A DNA stretch of 64,000 bases from Mycobacterium alsense. Its GTDB lineage: Bacteria > Actinomycetota > Actinomycetes > Mycobacteriales > Mycobacteriaceae. Shown here one piece after another: positions 53,603 to 62,382 of the stretch (the first letter of the stretch is position 1; each line of letters opens with the position of its first letter). A program made the translations under genes and the position numbers. The stretch covers positions 1 to 64,000 of the forward strand of contig NZ_MVHD01000002.1 in assembly GCF_002086635.1 (NCBI RefSeq). The letters are read 5' to 3'. The notes below the pieces were generated by a model. It had not been told where the DNA came from and did no database searches. It worked only from the letters and a program-made list of their open reading frames with translations.

Positions 53603-54708
53603 CGCACGAATCGACCGCCGCGTGGCGTGAACTGCTCGACACCCTCGGCGGGCTCGACCGCTCCTTCCTCGAGGGTGACCGCGCCGTCACCGACGACCGT
53701 CACATTGCCGACGGCTACCGCACCCTGGCCACGACGCTCGGAGTGGCTCTGGATGCCTACCTGTTCCCGGAGCCCGGGCGCCCGCAGTTCGTCGCGGTGA
53801 ACACGCCGTTTCGCCGGGACCGCAGGTGGGGTGGCGACAACACCGACGCGTACTACTTGCTGTGCCCGGTCGACCCGAAGCGGCGCTACCGAATCAGCGG
53901 CAATCGCGGTGACAGCGTGTACTTTTCGGTGACCGCCTACAACGAGCCATCGCCCGGTGCGTGGTCGGACCGGGTGGTTTCGCTAGTGCGCGACACCGAC
54001 CTCGACATCGATGCCGATGGCAACTTCAGCTTCGAATTCCCGCCGACACCCGACGCGGCGGTGCTGATGACCCGCGACTACCAGGCCGATCCGCTGAGCG
54101 GCCGGCCGGTCTTCTGGCACATCGAGGCGCTCGACGCGCCCGACCCGATCCGCCACGGCGACGCCGAGACCGCGGCGAGCCTGCGGGCGGCCGCCGCCTG
54201 GCTGCGCACGATGTTTGCCATCGTACCGTTGGCGGTCGGAACCCGCGTCGACGACCAACACGCGCTGGGCCACGAGACCGCTCATGCGGCAAACCAATTC
54301 GCCGATCCCTATCAGGTACCCGATGCCAACTTCGGCTGGTCGGCGCGCGACGCGTGCTACTCCTACGGCAGCTTCGTGCTCGACGACGACGAGGCGCTGG
54401 TCATCACCCACCGCCCGCCGCCGTGCCGGTTCTGGAACATGGTGGTGTGGAACCAGTTCATGGCCACCCACGGTGCGGCCGAGGGCCCGGACGCGCGGTG
54501 CTCGGTCAACGGCCATAGCGCCGTGCCCAACGGCGACGGCTCGGTGACCGTCGTCTTGTCGAATCGGCCGACTGCCCACCCGAATTCGTTAACCACGCTG
54601 GGCTACCCGCGGGGCAATCTGGCCTTCCGCTGGTTCCTCCCCGACGGGGTCCCGGCGCGGCCCGAGGTGAAGCTCGTGAAGGTCTCCGAAGCACCCCGGT
54701 TGCTGTGA
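53599..54708 (+). CDS. DUF1214 domain protein
   Basis: A 369-residue protein. The C-terminal half carries DUF1214 features (ITHRPPPCRFWNMVVWNQFM, then NGDGSVTVVLSNRPTAHPN, and a GYPRGNLAFRWFLPDG end), and the N-terminal half carries RYRISGNRGDSVYFSVTAYN, seen in DUF1254/DUF1214 proteins. No signal peptide. The family has no established activity. It is coupled to the tetR gene by an ATGA overlap. Confidence 0.87.
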   Translation: MTHESTAAWRELLDTLGGLDRSFLEGDRAVTDDRHIADGYRTLATTLGVALDAYLFPEPGRPQFVAVNTPFRRDRRWGGDNTDAYYLLCPVDPKRRYRISGNRGDSVYFSVTAYNEPSPGAWSDRVVSLVRDTDLDIDADGNFSFEFPPTPDAAVLMTRDYQADPLSGRPVFWHIEALDAPDPIRHGDAETAASLRAAAAWLRTMFAIVPLAVGTRVDDQHALGHETAHAANQFADPYQVPDANFGWSARDACYSYGSFVLDDDEALVITHRPPPCRFWNMVVWNQFMATHGAAEGPDARCSVNGHSAVPNGDGSVTVVLSNRPTAHPNSLTTLGYPRGNLAFRWFLPDGVPARPEVKLVKVSEAPRLL

Positions 54709-54747
54709 TCGACCGTGAACTAGGGACTTCGCTGTGTGCTCAGGCGG

Positions 54748-56019
54748 TCAGCCGAGGACCATCGCGCCATACCAATGGCAAAGCAGCAACGCGACTTCGA
54801 TATCGAGCCGGTCGTCACCGATCGCGCGGCCACGGCGCTCGACCGCGCGGTGTACCCGATACTTCACCGAGTTCACGTGCAGGTGCAGCTCTTCCGCGGC
54901 CGCTTTGTAACTGGAGCCGGAGCGCAGGAACACGCGCAGGGTGTCCCGGAGCCGCTCGTCGCCGTCGGTCGGAGCCGCGAGCGGGCCGAGCACCGCACCC
55001 ACCCATGAGCGCGCCGCATCCAGGTTGTGGCCCAACAGCGCGGCCGTGGAGACACCGGGATCGCTTGCCGCCGTGACTCGTTGGGCTTTGGCGCCCAATG
55101 CGACCGCGACGGTGCGGGCGTCATGGGCCTGCCGGTGCGAACGCCGGAAGCCCTCTACGCCGGACAGCGGATTGCCCAAGGTGATCCAGGGGCCGTCGGC
55201 TCGCGCGCCCGCGAACGCGCGAGCCCGCGCGACCGCGTCCGGCGCGGCCTCCACCGCCAGCGGGATCCACGCCCATCCGGTCAGGCGATCCACCGAGATG
55301 AACAACGAACTCTCCTGGGCGCCAACCGATTGAGCCAGCTGTTGGATGAACCGCTCCATCAGCAGCAGTTCGTCGCCGCCCTCGGGCTGTCGATACCAGA
55401 CAATGGCCGCCAGGTGAATCCGGTTGAGTGGGTACGCGATTGCGGTGGTCATCGCGTCGACGTCGATGTCGGCATCGTCCAAGAGCTCGTGAACTTTCAG
55501 CGTGCGAACGCTATTTTGATTCGACAGCCAGCGGTCGTGTTCGGTCTGGTGGGTGCTGATCACCTGCTGGGTGATCCAGTCGACGTAGGTAAACAATGCC
55601 ACGGTGATGTGCTCGTAGACATCCAGGCTCAATTGCGGATCCAATTTTGCGATGCGGGTTTCGCCGAGGGCGCGGTCCAGCACGATCTGGTGGCCGAGTC
55701 GATAGGCCCGCACCAACGCATTCGCGGACACTCCGCGCTGGGCCAGTCGCCGCGCGTACTCCAGCGCCGTCGTCGGCGGCTCGACGTGCTCGATGGGGAT
55801 GCTGTGGCGGATCGTCGAGAAGGCGGTGTCGATGTTCTGCTCGATGTTGTCGCGCAGCAACTCCTGCAACTGGGCGTCACCCTCGAGCTCGGGGATCTCG
55901 GTGACCAACGTGTGCTGCACCGAGTCGGTCAACTCGTCGAGCCGCTCGCCGAGACGATTCACGATCGACGTCGCGGCTTGGGCGACACCCGCCTCGGTGC
56001 CGCGGCGCGTTTCCACCAT
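54748..56019 (-). CDS. PucR/CdaR-type transcriptional regulator
   Basis: A 423-residue regulator. The N-terminal region is a helical RsbR-like sensor (RLGERLDELTDSVQHTLVTE to LVRAYRLGHQIVLDRALGET), the middle is a GGDEF-like CdaR domain, and the C-terminus is the PucR helix-turn-helix (LRVFLRSGSSYKAAAEELHL, then HVNSVKYRVHRAVERRGRAI). It is divergent from the desaturase-reductase fusion gene with about 107 bases between, so it probably controls it. ATG 56019 and the adjacent GTG 56016 are both possible starts. Confidence 0.88.
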   Translation of the reverse strand: MVETRRGTEAGVAQAATSIVNRLGERLDELTDSVQHTLVTEIPELEGDAQLQELLRDNIEQNIDTAFSTIRHSIPIEHVEPPTTALEYARRLAQRGVSANALVRAYRLGHQIVLDRALGETRIAKLDPQLSLDVYEHITVALFTYVDWITQQVISTHQTEHDRWLSNQNSVRTLKVHELLDDADIDVDAMTTAIAYPLNRIHLAAIVWYRQPEGGDELLLMERFIQQLAQSVGAQESSLFISVDRLTGWAWIPLAVEAAPDAVARARAFAGARADGPWITLGNPLSGVEGFRRSHRQAHDARTVAVALGAKAQRVTAASDPGVSTAALLGHNLDAARSWVGAVLGPLAAPTDGDERLRDTLRVFLRSGSSYKAAAEELHLHVNSVKYRVHRAVERRGRAIGDDRLDIEVALLLCHWYGAMVLG

Positions 56020-56126
56020 TCCCAGACAATAATCCGCGCGGTTGTCCGCCAAAGACAACGATCTGGGCAGACTTGGTCCGGCGGCGACGTGGCCGCGCGG
56101 TGGCGCGCTGGGTACGTTGCGTGTGC

Positions 56127-58148
56127 ATGTCGATCGTCGATGCAGACAGCCACGTGTCGGGAACCGCCGCACGCCAAGCGCTGCCAGATCCCGGCGCGGC
56201 GGTGCCCGCGGTGGCGCTACCCACGCTCGCGATCTTCGCCGGCGCGCTGGCGGCGTTCGTGCTGTCCACGATCGGCTATGCATCGGGGGGGTTTCCCGCC
56301 TGGGCCACGATTGCCGTCAACGCCGCCGTCACCTTCGTGATGTTCACCGTCGTGCACGACGCGGTGCACCACTCGATCAGCACCGCGCGATGGCTGAACG
56401 GCCTGATCGGGCGACTGGCGTGGGTGTTCGTCGTTCCGGTCATTTCGTTCCCGGCGTTCAAATTCATCCACGTCGAGCACCACCGGCACGCCAACGACGA
56501 CGACAACGATCCGGACACCTTCGCGTCGCACACGCCCGCCTGGCAGGCGCCGGTTCGCTGGGCGTTGGCCGAAGGGTTCTACGGGAACTACCTGATCCGT
56601 CGGCTTCGCGGTCGGCCGGCGGGCGAAAACGTCGAGACCCTGGTGATGCTCGGTCTGAGCGTGGCGGGGCTGACCCTGGCGATCGCCACCGGCAAGTTGT
56701 GGACGCTCGCGGTCGTTTTTCTCATCCCGCAGCGCATCGGGATCTTCGTCCTGGCATGGTGGTTCGACTGGTTGCCCCACCACGGGCTGGCGGCCACCCA
56801 GCGCACCGACCGCTATCGCGCGACCCGGGTCCGCGTCGGGATGGAGTGGCTGTTCACGCCGATGATGTTGTCGCAGAACTACCACCTCGTGCACCACCTG
56901 CACCCGTCGGTGCCGTTCTACCGCTATGTGCAGACGTGGCGACGCAACGAGGCGGCTTACCTGGAGCGGCAGGTCGCGATCGCCACCGTCTTCGGCCGCC
57001 AGTTGCACCCGACCGAGTTCCGGGAGTGGAAGGCGCTCAACCGCAAACTCGCGCGACTGGTGCCGGCTCGGATGCCGGGGAGGTCGATCCCCACCCACGC
57101 GGTGTCGCATCGAATCCCGGTCGCGTCGGTCGATCCGCTCACCGACGACAGCACCCTGGTCACGTTCGCGGTGCCCGACGAGTTGCGCGACCAGTTCCGC
57201 TTCCAGGCGGGTCAGCACGTCACGGTGTGCAACGGTGTCGCCGGCGGCAAGGCGCGGCGCAACTACTCGATCTGCACACCGGCGACGCAGGCACAGCTGC
57301 AGATCGCGGTCAAACACATTGCCGGTGGGGTCTTTTCGACGTTTGTGGCCGAAGATCTCAAGGCCGGCGACGTGCTGGAGCTGATGACTCCCACCGGTCA
57401 TTTCGGCACGCCACTGCACCCCTTACACCGGAAACACTACGTGGGCCTGGTAGCGGGCAGCGGGATCGCACCGGTGCTGTCGATCCTTGCGACCGCTCTG
57501 GAGATCGAGACCGAAAGCCGGTTCACGCTGGTCTACGGCAACCGCACCAAACGGTCGACGATGTTTCGCGGCGAACTCGACCGGCTGCGGTCACGCTTTG
57601 TGGATCGCCTGACGATCGTGGACGTGTTGTCCGGCGACCCACTGCACATGGCCGAGTTGTGCGGTCGCATCGACGCCGAGAAGCTGCACCGGTGGCTGAC
57701 GACCAGCCTGCGGCCAACCGGCGTGGACGAGTGGTTCTTGTGCGGCCCACCCGCAATGAGCACCGAGGCGCGTGACACGCTGATCGCCCACGGCGTCGAC
57801 CCGGAACGGGTGCACCTGGAGCTGTTCACCGGCTTCGAGAAGGATCCCGGGGCGGCCCGGCGTGTCTACCCCCCGGCTACCGTGACTTTCACGTTGTCCG
57901 GACGGGACGCGAAGTTCGACCTCGATAGCGGCGACACCATCCTCGAGGGCGCCTTGCGGGTTCGTGACGACACCCCGTACGCGTGCATGGGCGGCGCCTG
58001 CGGCACCTGCCGGGCCAAAGTGCTCGAGGGCACGGTGCGCATGGAGCAAAACCTCGCGCTCGGCAGCGCCGAAATGGCCGCCGGATACGTCCTTACCTGC
58101 CAAGCCCATCCGACCAGCCCCACGGTGTGGGTCGACTACGACGGCTGA
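56127..58148 (+). CDS. membrane fatty-acid desaturase/hydroxylase fused to a ferredoxin-type reductase
   Basis: A 673-residue fusion. Residues 30-260 form a diiron membrane oxygenase with three histidine clusters (HDAVHH 77-82, HVEHHRH 115-121, HLVHHLH 253-259) and about four hydrophobic segments. Residues 320-560 form an FAD/NAD(P) reductase (FAD motif RNYS 378-381, nucleotide motif VAGSGIAPV 442-450, CGPPA). Residues 580-673 form a plant-type 2Fe-2S domain (Cys620, 625, 628 and 658). It should be self-sufficient, taking electrons from NAD(P)H to the diiron site. The substrate is unknown: acyl chain, carotenoid or hydrocarbon. Divergent from the PucR regulator. Confidence 0.9.
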   Translation: MSIVDADSHVSGTAARQALPDPGAAVPAVALPTLAIFAGALAAFVLSTIGYASGGFPAWATIAVNAAVTFVMFTVVHDAVHHSISTARWLNGLIGRLAWVFVVPVISFPAFKFIHVEHHRHANDDDNDPDTFASHTPAWQAPVRWALAEGFYGNYLIRRLRGRPAGENVETLVMLGLSVAGLTLAIATGKLWTLAVVFLIPQRIGIFVLAWWFDWLPHHGLAATQRTDRYRATRVRVGMEWLFTPMMLSQNYHLVHHLHPSVPFYRYVQTWRRNEAAYLERQVAIATVFGRQLHPTEFREWKALNRKLARLVPARMPGRSIPTHAVSHRIPVASVDPLTDDSTLVTFAVPDELRDQFRFQAGQHVTVCNGVAGGKARRNYSICTPATQAQLQIAVKHIAGGVFSTFVAEDLKAGDVLELMTPTGHFGTPLHPLHRKHYVGLVAGSGIAPVLSILATALEIETESRFTLVYGNRTKRSTMFRGELDRLRSRFVDRLTIVDVLSGDPLHMAELCGRIDAEKLHRWLTTSLRPTGVDEWFLCGPPAMSTEARDTLIAHGVDPERVHLELFTGFEKDPGAARRVYPPATVTFTLSGRDAKFDLDSGDTILEGALRVRDDTPYACMGGACGTCRAKVLEGTVRMEQNLALGSAEMAAGYVLTCQAHPTSPTVWVDYDG

Positions 58149-58244
58149 CGCGTATCGCGGCGAGTAGCCGCCAGCGGCTCGAGACAGCGTCCGGTGCTAC
58201 TCCACGCGGCGAAACCGCGATCTGCACGCAGACTCGGCGCAGCC

Positions 58245-59336
58245 TTAGGCGGCGGCCAATTCGGGTGCCCGGGTGTCGCTGGGCTTCTTCGGCGGCACGG
58301 CCAGCCTGACGATCTTGCGGACCACCGTGCCGAACTGCCGCAGCAGCGGGCCCCGGTTGTAGGGGATGCCGTGGCGGCGGCAGATCTCGCGCACCTCGGG
58401 CGCGATCTCGGCGTAACGGCGGGCCGGCATGTCCGGGAACAGGTGGTGCTCGATCTGGTGCGACAGGTTTCCGGACAACAGGTGAAACAGCTTGCCCCCG
58501 GTCAGGTTTGCCGACCCGAGGACCTGGCGGAAATACCACATGCCGCGGGACTCGTCCTTGGTCTCCTCGACGGTGAATTCCTGAGTGCCGTCGGGGAAGT
58601 GGCCGCAGAAGATGATCATGTACGACCACACGTTGCGCATCAGGTTCGCCGAGAGGTTGCCCGCGAAGACGAACGGGGCGAACGGCCCGGCCAGCAGCGG
58701 GAAGGCGACGTAGTCCTTGAGCGTCTGCCGGCGCGTCTTCTTCCAGATCTCCCGCAGCACCTCCCGCTTGTCGGCCAGCCGGATCTCCCCGGAGCGAATC
58801 CGCTCGGTTTCCAGCTCGTGCAGCGCGACGCCGTACTGGAACAGCACCATCAGCAGGAAGGCGTAGAGCGGGTTGCCGATGAAGTAGGGCGTCCAGCGCT
58901 GGTCCTCGCTCATCCGCAGGATGCCGTAGCCGATGTCGCGGTCCATCCCGACGATGTTGGTGTGAGTGTGGTGCATGTAGTTGTGCGAGTGCCGCCATTG
59001 GTCGGCGGGGCAGGCCGTGTCCCACTCGAACGCGCGACCGGAGATCGCCGGGTCACGCATCCAGTCGTACTGGCCGTGCATGACGTTGTGGCCGATCTCC
59101 ATGTTGTCCAGGATTTTCGACAGGCCCAGCAACACGGTGCCGACCGGCCACGCCGGCGGCAGGAACAGCAGGGCGCGCCCGCCGACCTCCAGCGCCCGCT
59201 GGGCCTTGATGACGCGGCGGATGTACTCGGCGTCCACCTCGCCGAGGTCGGCCATCACGCGTTCCCTGATAGCGTCGAGTTCGCGGCCGAATTCCTCGGC
59301 TTGTTCGGGGATGAGGGTGATCTTGTTGTCTGTCAT
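58245..59336 (-). CDS. acyl-CoA/fatty-acid desaturase, DesA3-like
   Basis: A 363-residue membrane desaturase. Its histidine boxes are HNVMH (83-87), HSHNYMHH (116-123) and HQIEHH (293-298), and two hydrophobic regions lie at about 55-75 and 153-175/205-245. It closely recalls M. tuberculosis DesA3 (Rv3229c), a stearoyl-CoA delta-9 desaturase that takes electrons from the reductase encoded next to it. It follows that reductase by 28 bases. The locus is not the H37Rv one, so it may be a paralogue. Confidence 0.92.
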   Translation of the reverse strand: MTDNKITLIPEQAEEFGRELDAIRERVMADLGEVDAEYIRRVIKAQRALEVGGRALLFLPPAWPVGTVLLGLSKILDNMEIGHNVMHGQYDWMRDPAISGRAFEWDTACPADQWRHSHNYMHHTHTNIVGMDRDIGYGILRMSEDQRWTPYFIGNPLYAFLLMVLFQYGVALHELETERIRSGEIRLADKREVLREIWKKTRRQTLKDYVAFPLLAGPFAPFVFAGNLSANLMRNVWSYMIIFCGHFPDGTQEFTVEETKDESRGMWYFRQVLGSANLTGGKLFHLLSGNLSHQIEHHLFPDMPARRYAEIAPEVREICRRHGIPYNRGPLLRQFGTVVRKIVRLAVPPKKPSDTRAPELAAA

Positions 59337-59364
59337 GGCTTTTCCTCCTGAGTTCCGTGACGGC

Positions 59365-60438
59365 CTAGAGGGACAGGTCGACGTCGCCGACCGGGACGGA
59401 CACGCAGATCTGCACGTCCTCGTCCGGGGCGGTCGAAACGGCGCCGGTGACCAGGTTGCGGACCGTGCCGCAGGCCTTGCGGCGGGTGCAGGTGTGGCAG
59501 ATGCCCATCCGGCACCCGTTCTGCGGCGTCAACCCGGCCGATTCGGCCTGCTCCAGCAGGGAGCGGCCGTCATCGACGACGTCGATCCCGCTGTCGGCAA
59601 AGGTGATTCGCCCGCCCGACGGATTTACCGGCACCTCGAGCGCCCGTGGCACGAAGCTCTCGGTGTACACGTTGTCGCAGTGTTCGCGCACGGCGTCGAC
59701 CAAAGCGGTAGGCCCGCAGGCGAACACCGCGTCGGGCGCGGGCATCGCCGCGGCCAGGTGCTCCGGCCCGAAGCGGCCGGTGAGGTCACCCGCACCCGAA
59801 CGGGTGAACCCGTGCAGCACCCGCACCCCGGACATCGCGGCCAGCTCGTCGCGGTAGCACGCCTCGGCCGGGGTCCGGGCGTAGTGCACGAAGGCGACCT
59901 CGCCCCGGTGGCGCTCGGCGATCAGCGTGCGCAGCATCGCCATCACGGGCGTGATCCCGCTGCCGCCCGAGACGAACAGGATCCGCCGGGGTCGCGCCGC
60001 GGGCAACACGAAGTCGCCGCCGGCGCCGGCCAGCCCGACCACCATGCCGCGGCGGGCCCGCTCATAGAGGTGGCTCGACACCAGCCCGCCGTCGTGGTGG
60101 CCGATCGTCAGCTCGAGGTGGGTGCCGCCTTCGGCGTTGGCCGGGGAATAGCAGCGGGTGTGGCGCCGGCCGTCGATGTCGACGGTGAGGTTGACATGCT
60201 GGCCGGCCCTGACGCTGTGGCGGGAGCGGAAGGCGTCGTTGGGGACGAGCGTCAGGGTGACGCTGCGCGGGGTGGTGCGCCGCACGTCGACGACCTTCGC
60301 CCGGCCGTCGCCCGCGGTCCAGGTGGGGGCGACGAGCTCGGTGTAGCGATCGACGCCGTGGGGTCCGGTGAGCAGGTCGACCAGGGGGGAACCCAGGACC
60401 CGCTTGCTCAAAGTCTGAGTCAAAGCTTGAGTGAACAT
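59365..60438 (-). CDS. ferredoxin-type oxidoreductase partner of the desaturase (Rv3230c-like)
   Basis: A 357-residue FAD/2Fe-2S reductase. The FAD motif is RCYSPA (95-100), the NAD(P) site is FVSGGSGITPVMAM (155-168) with CGPT, and the 2Fe-2S ligands are Cys309, 314, 317 and 345. It supplies electrons from NADPH to the desaturase downstream, as Rv3230c does for DesA3. The ATG (60438) lies inside the palindrome at 60431-60446; a TTG at 60411 is a possible later start. Confidence 0.9.
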   Translation of the reverse strand: MFTQALTQTLSKRVLGSPLVDLLTGPHGVDRYTELVAPTWTAGDGRAKVVDVRRTTPRSVTLTLVPNDAFRSRHSVRAGQHVNLTVDIDGRRHTRCYSPANAEGGTHLELTIGHHDGGLVSSHLYERARRGMVVGLAGAGGDFVLPAARPRRILFVSGGSGITPVMAMLRTLIAERHRGEVAFVHYARTPAEACYRDELAAMSGVRVLHGFTRSGAGDLTGRFGPEHLAAAMPAPDAVFACGPTALVDAVREHCDNVYTESFVPRALEVPVNPSGGRITFADSGIDVVDDGRSLLEQAESAGLTPQNGCRMGICHTCTRRKACGTVRNLVTGAVSTAPDEDVQICVSVPVGDVDLSL

Positions 60439-60446
60439 ATGTACAC
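60431..60446. promoter_or_regulatory. DesT-like operator GTGAAC-N4-GTaCAC over the reductase start codon
   Basis: GTGAACATATGTACAC is a dyad with one mismatched pair. It covers the ATG of the reductase gene (60438 to 60436 on the minus strand). The layout (AGTGAAC-N4-GTTCACT type) resembles the operator I recall for Pseudomonas DesT, a TetR protein controlling a desaturase/reductase pair. The tetR gene is immediately divergent. Confidence 0.5.
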
Positions 60447-60495
60447 CGTGCGACCTGAGGCCGCAGGTAGTCAAGGGCTTACTGCCAGTTTGTGG

Positions 60496-60501
60496 TAGGG
60501 T
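60496..60501 (+). promoter_or_regulatory. candidate -10 hexamer of a leaderless promoter (tetR)
   Basis: TAGGGT seven bases before the GTG at 60509. No ribosome site intervenes. This spacing places the transcript start on or beside the start codon. Confidence 0.45.
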
Positions 60502-60514
60502 TCACACAGTGAAC
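60500..60514. promoter_or_regulatory. inverted repeat GTTCAC-ACA-GTGAAC over the tetR start
   Basis: Perfect six-base arms GTTCAC and GTGAAC around ACA. It overlaps the proposed GTG start at 60509 and the last two bases of the -10 hexamer TAGGGT. The half-site is the same as in 60431-60446, so one protein could bind both. Confidence 0.55.
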
Positions 60515-61183
60515 AGCCGTGCTCCTAGCTCACGGCCGCATCGGTCCGGCCGCGAGCGCTCGCGCGAGAGCATGTCGCGCGAGCAGCGCAAGGAGGCGAC
60601 GCGGCGGGCGATCATCGCCGCCGCGCTCAAGCTGCTGCAGGACCGCAGCTTCGGTGGCCTGAGCCTGCGCGAGGTGACCCGGGAAGTCGGGATCGTGCCC
60701 GCGGCGTTTTACCGCCACTTCGAGTCGATGGAGGCCCTCGGTCTGGTCCTGATCGACGAGTCGTTCCGCAGCCTGCGTGACACTCTGCGCGAGGCCCGGG
60801 CCGGCAAGCTCGACCCGAATCGGGTGATCGAGTCGTCCGTCGAGATCCTGGTCGCCAGCGTCGCCGACCGGCGCGAGCACTGGCGGCTCATCGCCCGGGA
60901 GCGCAACAGCGGCGTCAGCGTGCTGCGCTACGCCATCCGCACCGAGATCCGGTTGATCACCTCCGAGCTGGCCACCGACCTGGCGCGCTTCCCGGGTCTC
61001 AGCGCCTGGAGCACCGAGGACCTCAACGTCCTGGCGACGCTGTTCGTCAACGCGATGATCGTCATCGCCGAGGCGATCGAGGACGCCCAGAGCGCCGAGG
61101 CGATCGAGGACATCCGGCGGATCGCCGTCAAGCAGCTGCGGATGATCGCCATCGGCATCGCCGGCTGGCGCAGCGGCCCGTAG
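60509..61183 (+). CDS. TetR-family regulator, probable fatty-acid desaturation repressor
   Basis: A 224-residue TetR protein if read from GTG 60509, which suits a leaderless start; ATG 60572 (MSREQRKEATRRA) is the conservative alternative. The helix-turn-helix is REQRKEATRRAIIAAALKLL plus LREVTREVGIVPAAFYRHFESMEAL. It is divergent from the reductase-desaturase operon, with matching GTGAAC half-sites at both starts. By analogy with DesT and FabR-type proteins it may sense acyl-CoAs (inference). Confidence 0.9.
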   Translation: MNSRAPSSRPHRSGRERSRESMSREQRKEATRRAIIAAALKLLQDRSFGGLSLREVTREVGIVPAAFYRHFESMEALGLVLIDESFRSLRDTLREARAGKLDPNRVIESSVEILVASVADRREHWRLIARERNSGVSVLRYAIRTEIRLITSELATDLARFPGLSAWSTEDLNVLATLFVNAMIVIAEAIEDAQSAEAIEDIRRIAVKQLRMIAIGIAGWRSGP

Positions 61184-61216
61184 TCACGTCGACCAAAGTG
61201 AACAGCCGAACACTGA

Positions 61217-61540
61217 CTATTCGGCTTGCTCGTCGACGACGTCGTACAGGGAGTCGCCGTCTTCGGGGGTGCCGTCGACCTGGCCCCGATGGGCGCGGCC
61301 GGGCTCGACGTCGTCGGTCCCGCCGATCGGCGCGTCGGTCACGTCGGGCTCCTCCTCGGCCAGTCGGGCGTCGAGCGACTCACCTTCACGGGCTTCGCGT
61401 GCCGTTATCCCGAACCGGTTGGCCTCGCTCCAGTCCTCGGGCGGGTCGACGACGACGTCGCCGTCGTCGTTGCGCACCTCGTCGGAGTCGGTGCCTTCGC
61501 TCGCGTTCAACGTGTCGCCGGGACCGTTTTCGATAGACAT
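61217..61540 (-). CDS. DUF5709 acidic small protein
   Basis: A 107-residue, strongly acidic protein with the DUF5709 pattern ANRFGITAREAREGESLDAR followed by LAEEEPDV. Disorder is likely. ATG 61540 is used; six more bases upstream are in frame. No membrane segment or known activity. It is convergent with the tetR gene and followed on the same strand by nothing coupled. Confidence 0.8.
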   Translation of the reverse strand: MSIENGPGDTLNASEGTDSDEVRNDDGDVVVDPPEDWSEANRFGITAREAREGESLDARLAEEEPDVTDAPIGGTDDVEPGRAHRGQVDGTPEDGDSLYDVVDEQAE

Positions 61541-61585
61541 ACGCAACGGTTGCCCCGGGTCCCGGCGATTAAACGCCTCGCGCCG

Positions 61586-62218
61586 CTATCGCGGTGTCCG
61601 CCACATCGCCCACAGCATCGGGCCCCCGTCGGGCAGAGGGATCTCGCGGGTCACCGTGAAGCCGAAACGCTCGTAGTACGGGACGTTTTCGGGTTTGGAC
61701 GACTCGAGGTACGCCGGGCAGTATTCGGCATCGCAACGGTCCAGCCGGGAGCGCATCAGCGCCTGGCCGAAGCCCTTGCCCCGCACGCTGGGATCGCTGC
61801 CGATCACCGCCAGATACCAGTGCGGTTCTTCGGGGTGCGCGCGCTTCATCAGCTCCTGCACGGCGCGTCCCCGCATCGACCGGACGCCGAAGACCCGGAG
61901 GAACGTCGGCGTCATCGCGAGCTGCCCGCGGCGCGTTTCCCGCCACTGGCCCGGCGGGTCCCAGAGCGCCGCCGCGCCGATGGCGGGCCCGTCGGTATCC
62001 GTGGCGCCGGCGGGCCCGTCGCAGGCCACCTCCACACCGCCGCGGGCCAGATGGTGGTGGCGGGTCATGGTGGCGAACAACCGGGCCAGGTGCGCGGTCC
62101 GCGACTTGTCGTCGGGCAGCAGCCAGCGCATCACCGGGTCGTCGTAGAACGCCCGGGCCAGGGTGCGAGACAGGTCGCGGACATCGGCTTTGCGCGACGG
62201 GCGCGACTGCGGGGCCAT
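61586..62218 (-). CDS. GNAT-family N-acetyltransferase (Rv0133-like)
   Basis: A 210-residue GCN5-type acetyltransferase. It has RDLSRTLARAFYDDPVMRWL at the N-terminus and the acetyl-CoA loop in WYLAVIGSDPSVRGKGFGQA (R-x-x-G-x-G/A pattern). YLESSKPENVPYYERFGFTV is the usual C-terminal strand. The acceptor is unknown. ATG 62218 is chosen; the longer frame would translate through the direct repeats upstream. It matches Rv0133. Confidence 0.9.
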   Translation of the reverse strand: MAPQSRPSRKADVRDLSRTLARAFYDDPVMRWLLPDDKSRTAHLARLFATMTRHHHLARGGVEVACDGPAGATDTDGPAIGAAALWDPPGQWRETRRGQLAMTPTFLRVFGVRSMRGRAVQELMKRAHPEEPHWYLAVIGSDPSVRGKGFGQALMRSRLDRCDAEYCPAYLESSKPENVPYYERFGFTVTREIPLPDGGPMLWAMWRTPR

Positions 62219-62238
62219 GTACGGAAGGCTAGCGGGGA

Positions 62239-62316
62239 CCGCCATTCGATCCAGCGGGGACCGCAACCGCGGCGTAGCCGCGCGCCGCGGGTCGCCGCCA
62301 TTCGATCCAGCGGGGA
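62239..62316. repeat. pair of 22-base direct repeats upstream of GNAT and fgd2
   Basis: CCGCCATTCGATCCAGCGGG plus GA occurs at 62239-62260 and 62295-62316, a period of 56 bases. A degenerate third piece (GTGATCCAGTGGG) ends near 62347. The repeats fill the 164-base gap between the divergent GNAT ATG and the fgd2 start. Confidence 0.75.
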
Positions 62317-62382
62317 GCGGCACGTTCCGCTCGCGGTGATCCAGTGGGTGTTCACGACCGGCGTGGCGGGTATGCCGATGCG

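Noticed and set aside
54901..54930. TTTGTAA inside the PucR gene as a fifth regulon site
   Set aside because: No TGACACTT block lies at the required distance, and it is inside coding sequence.
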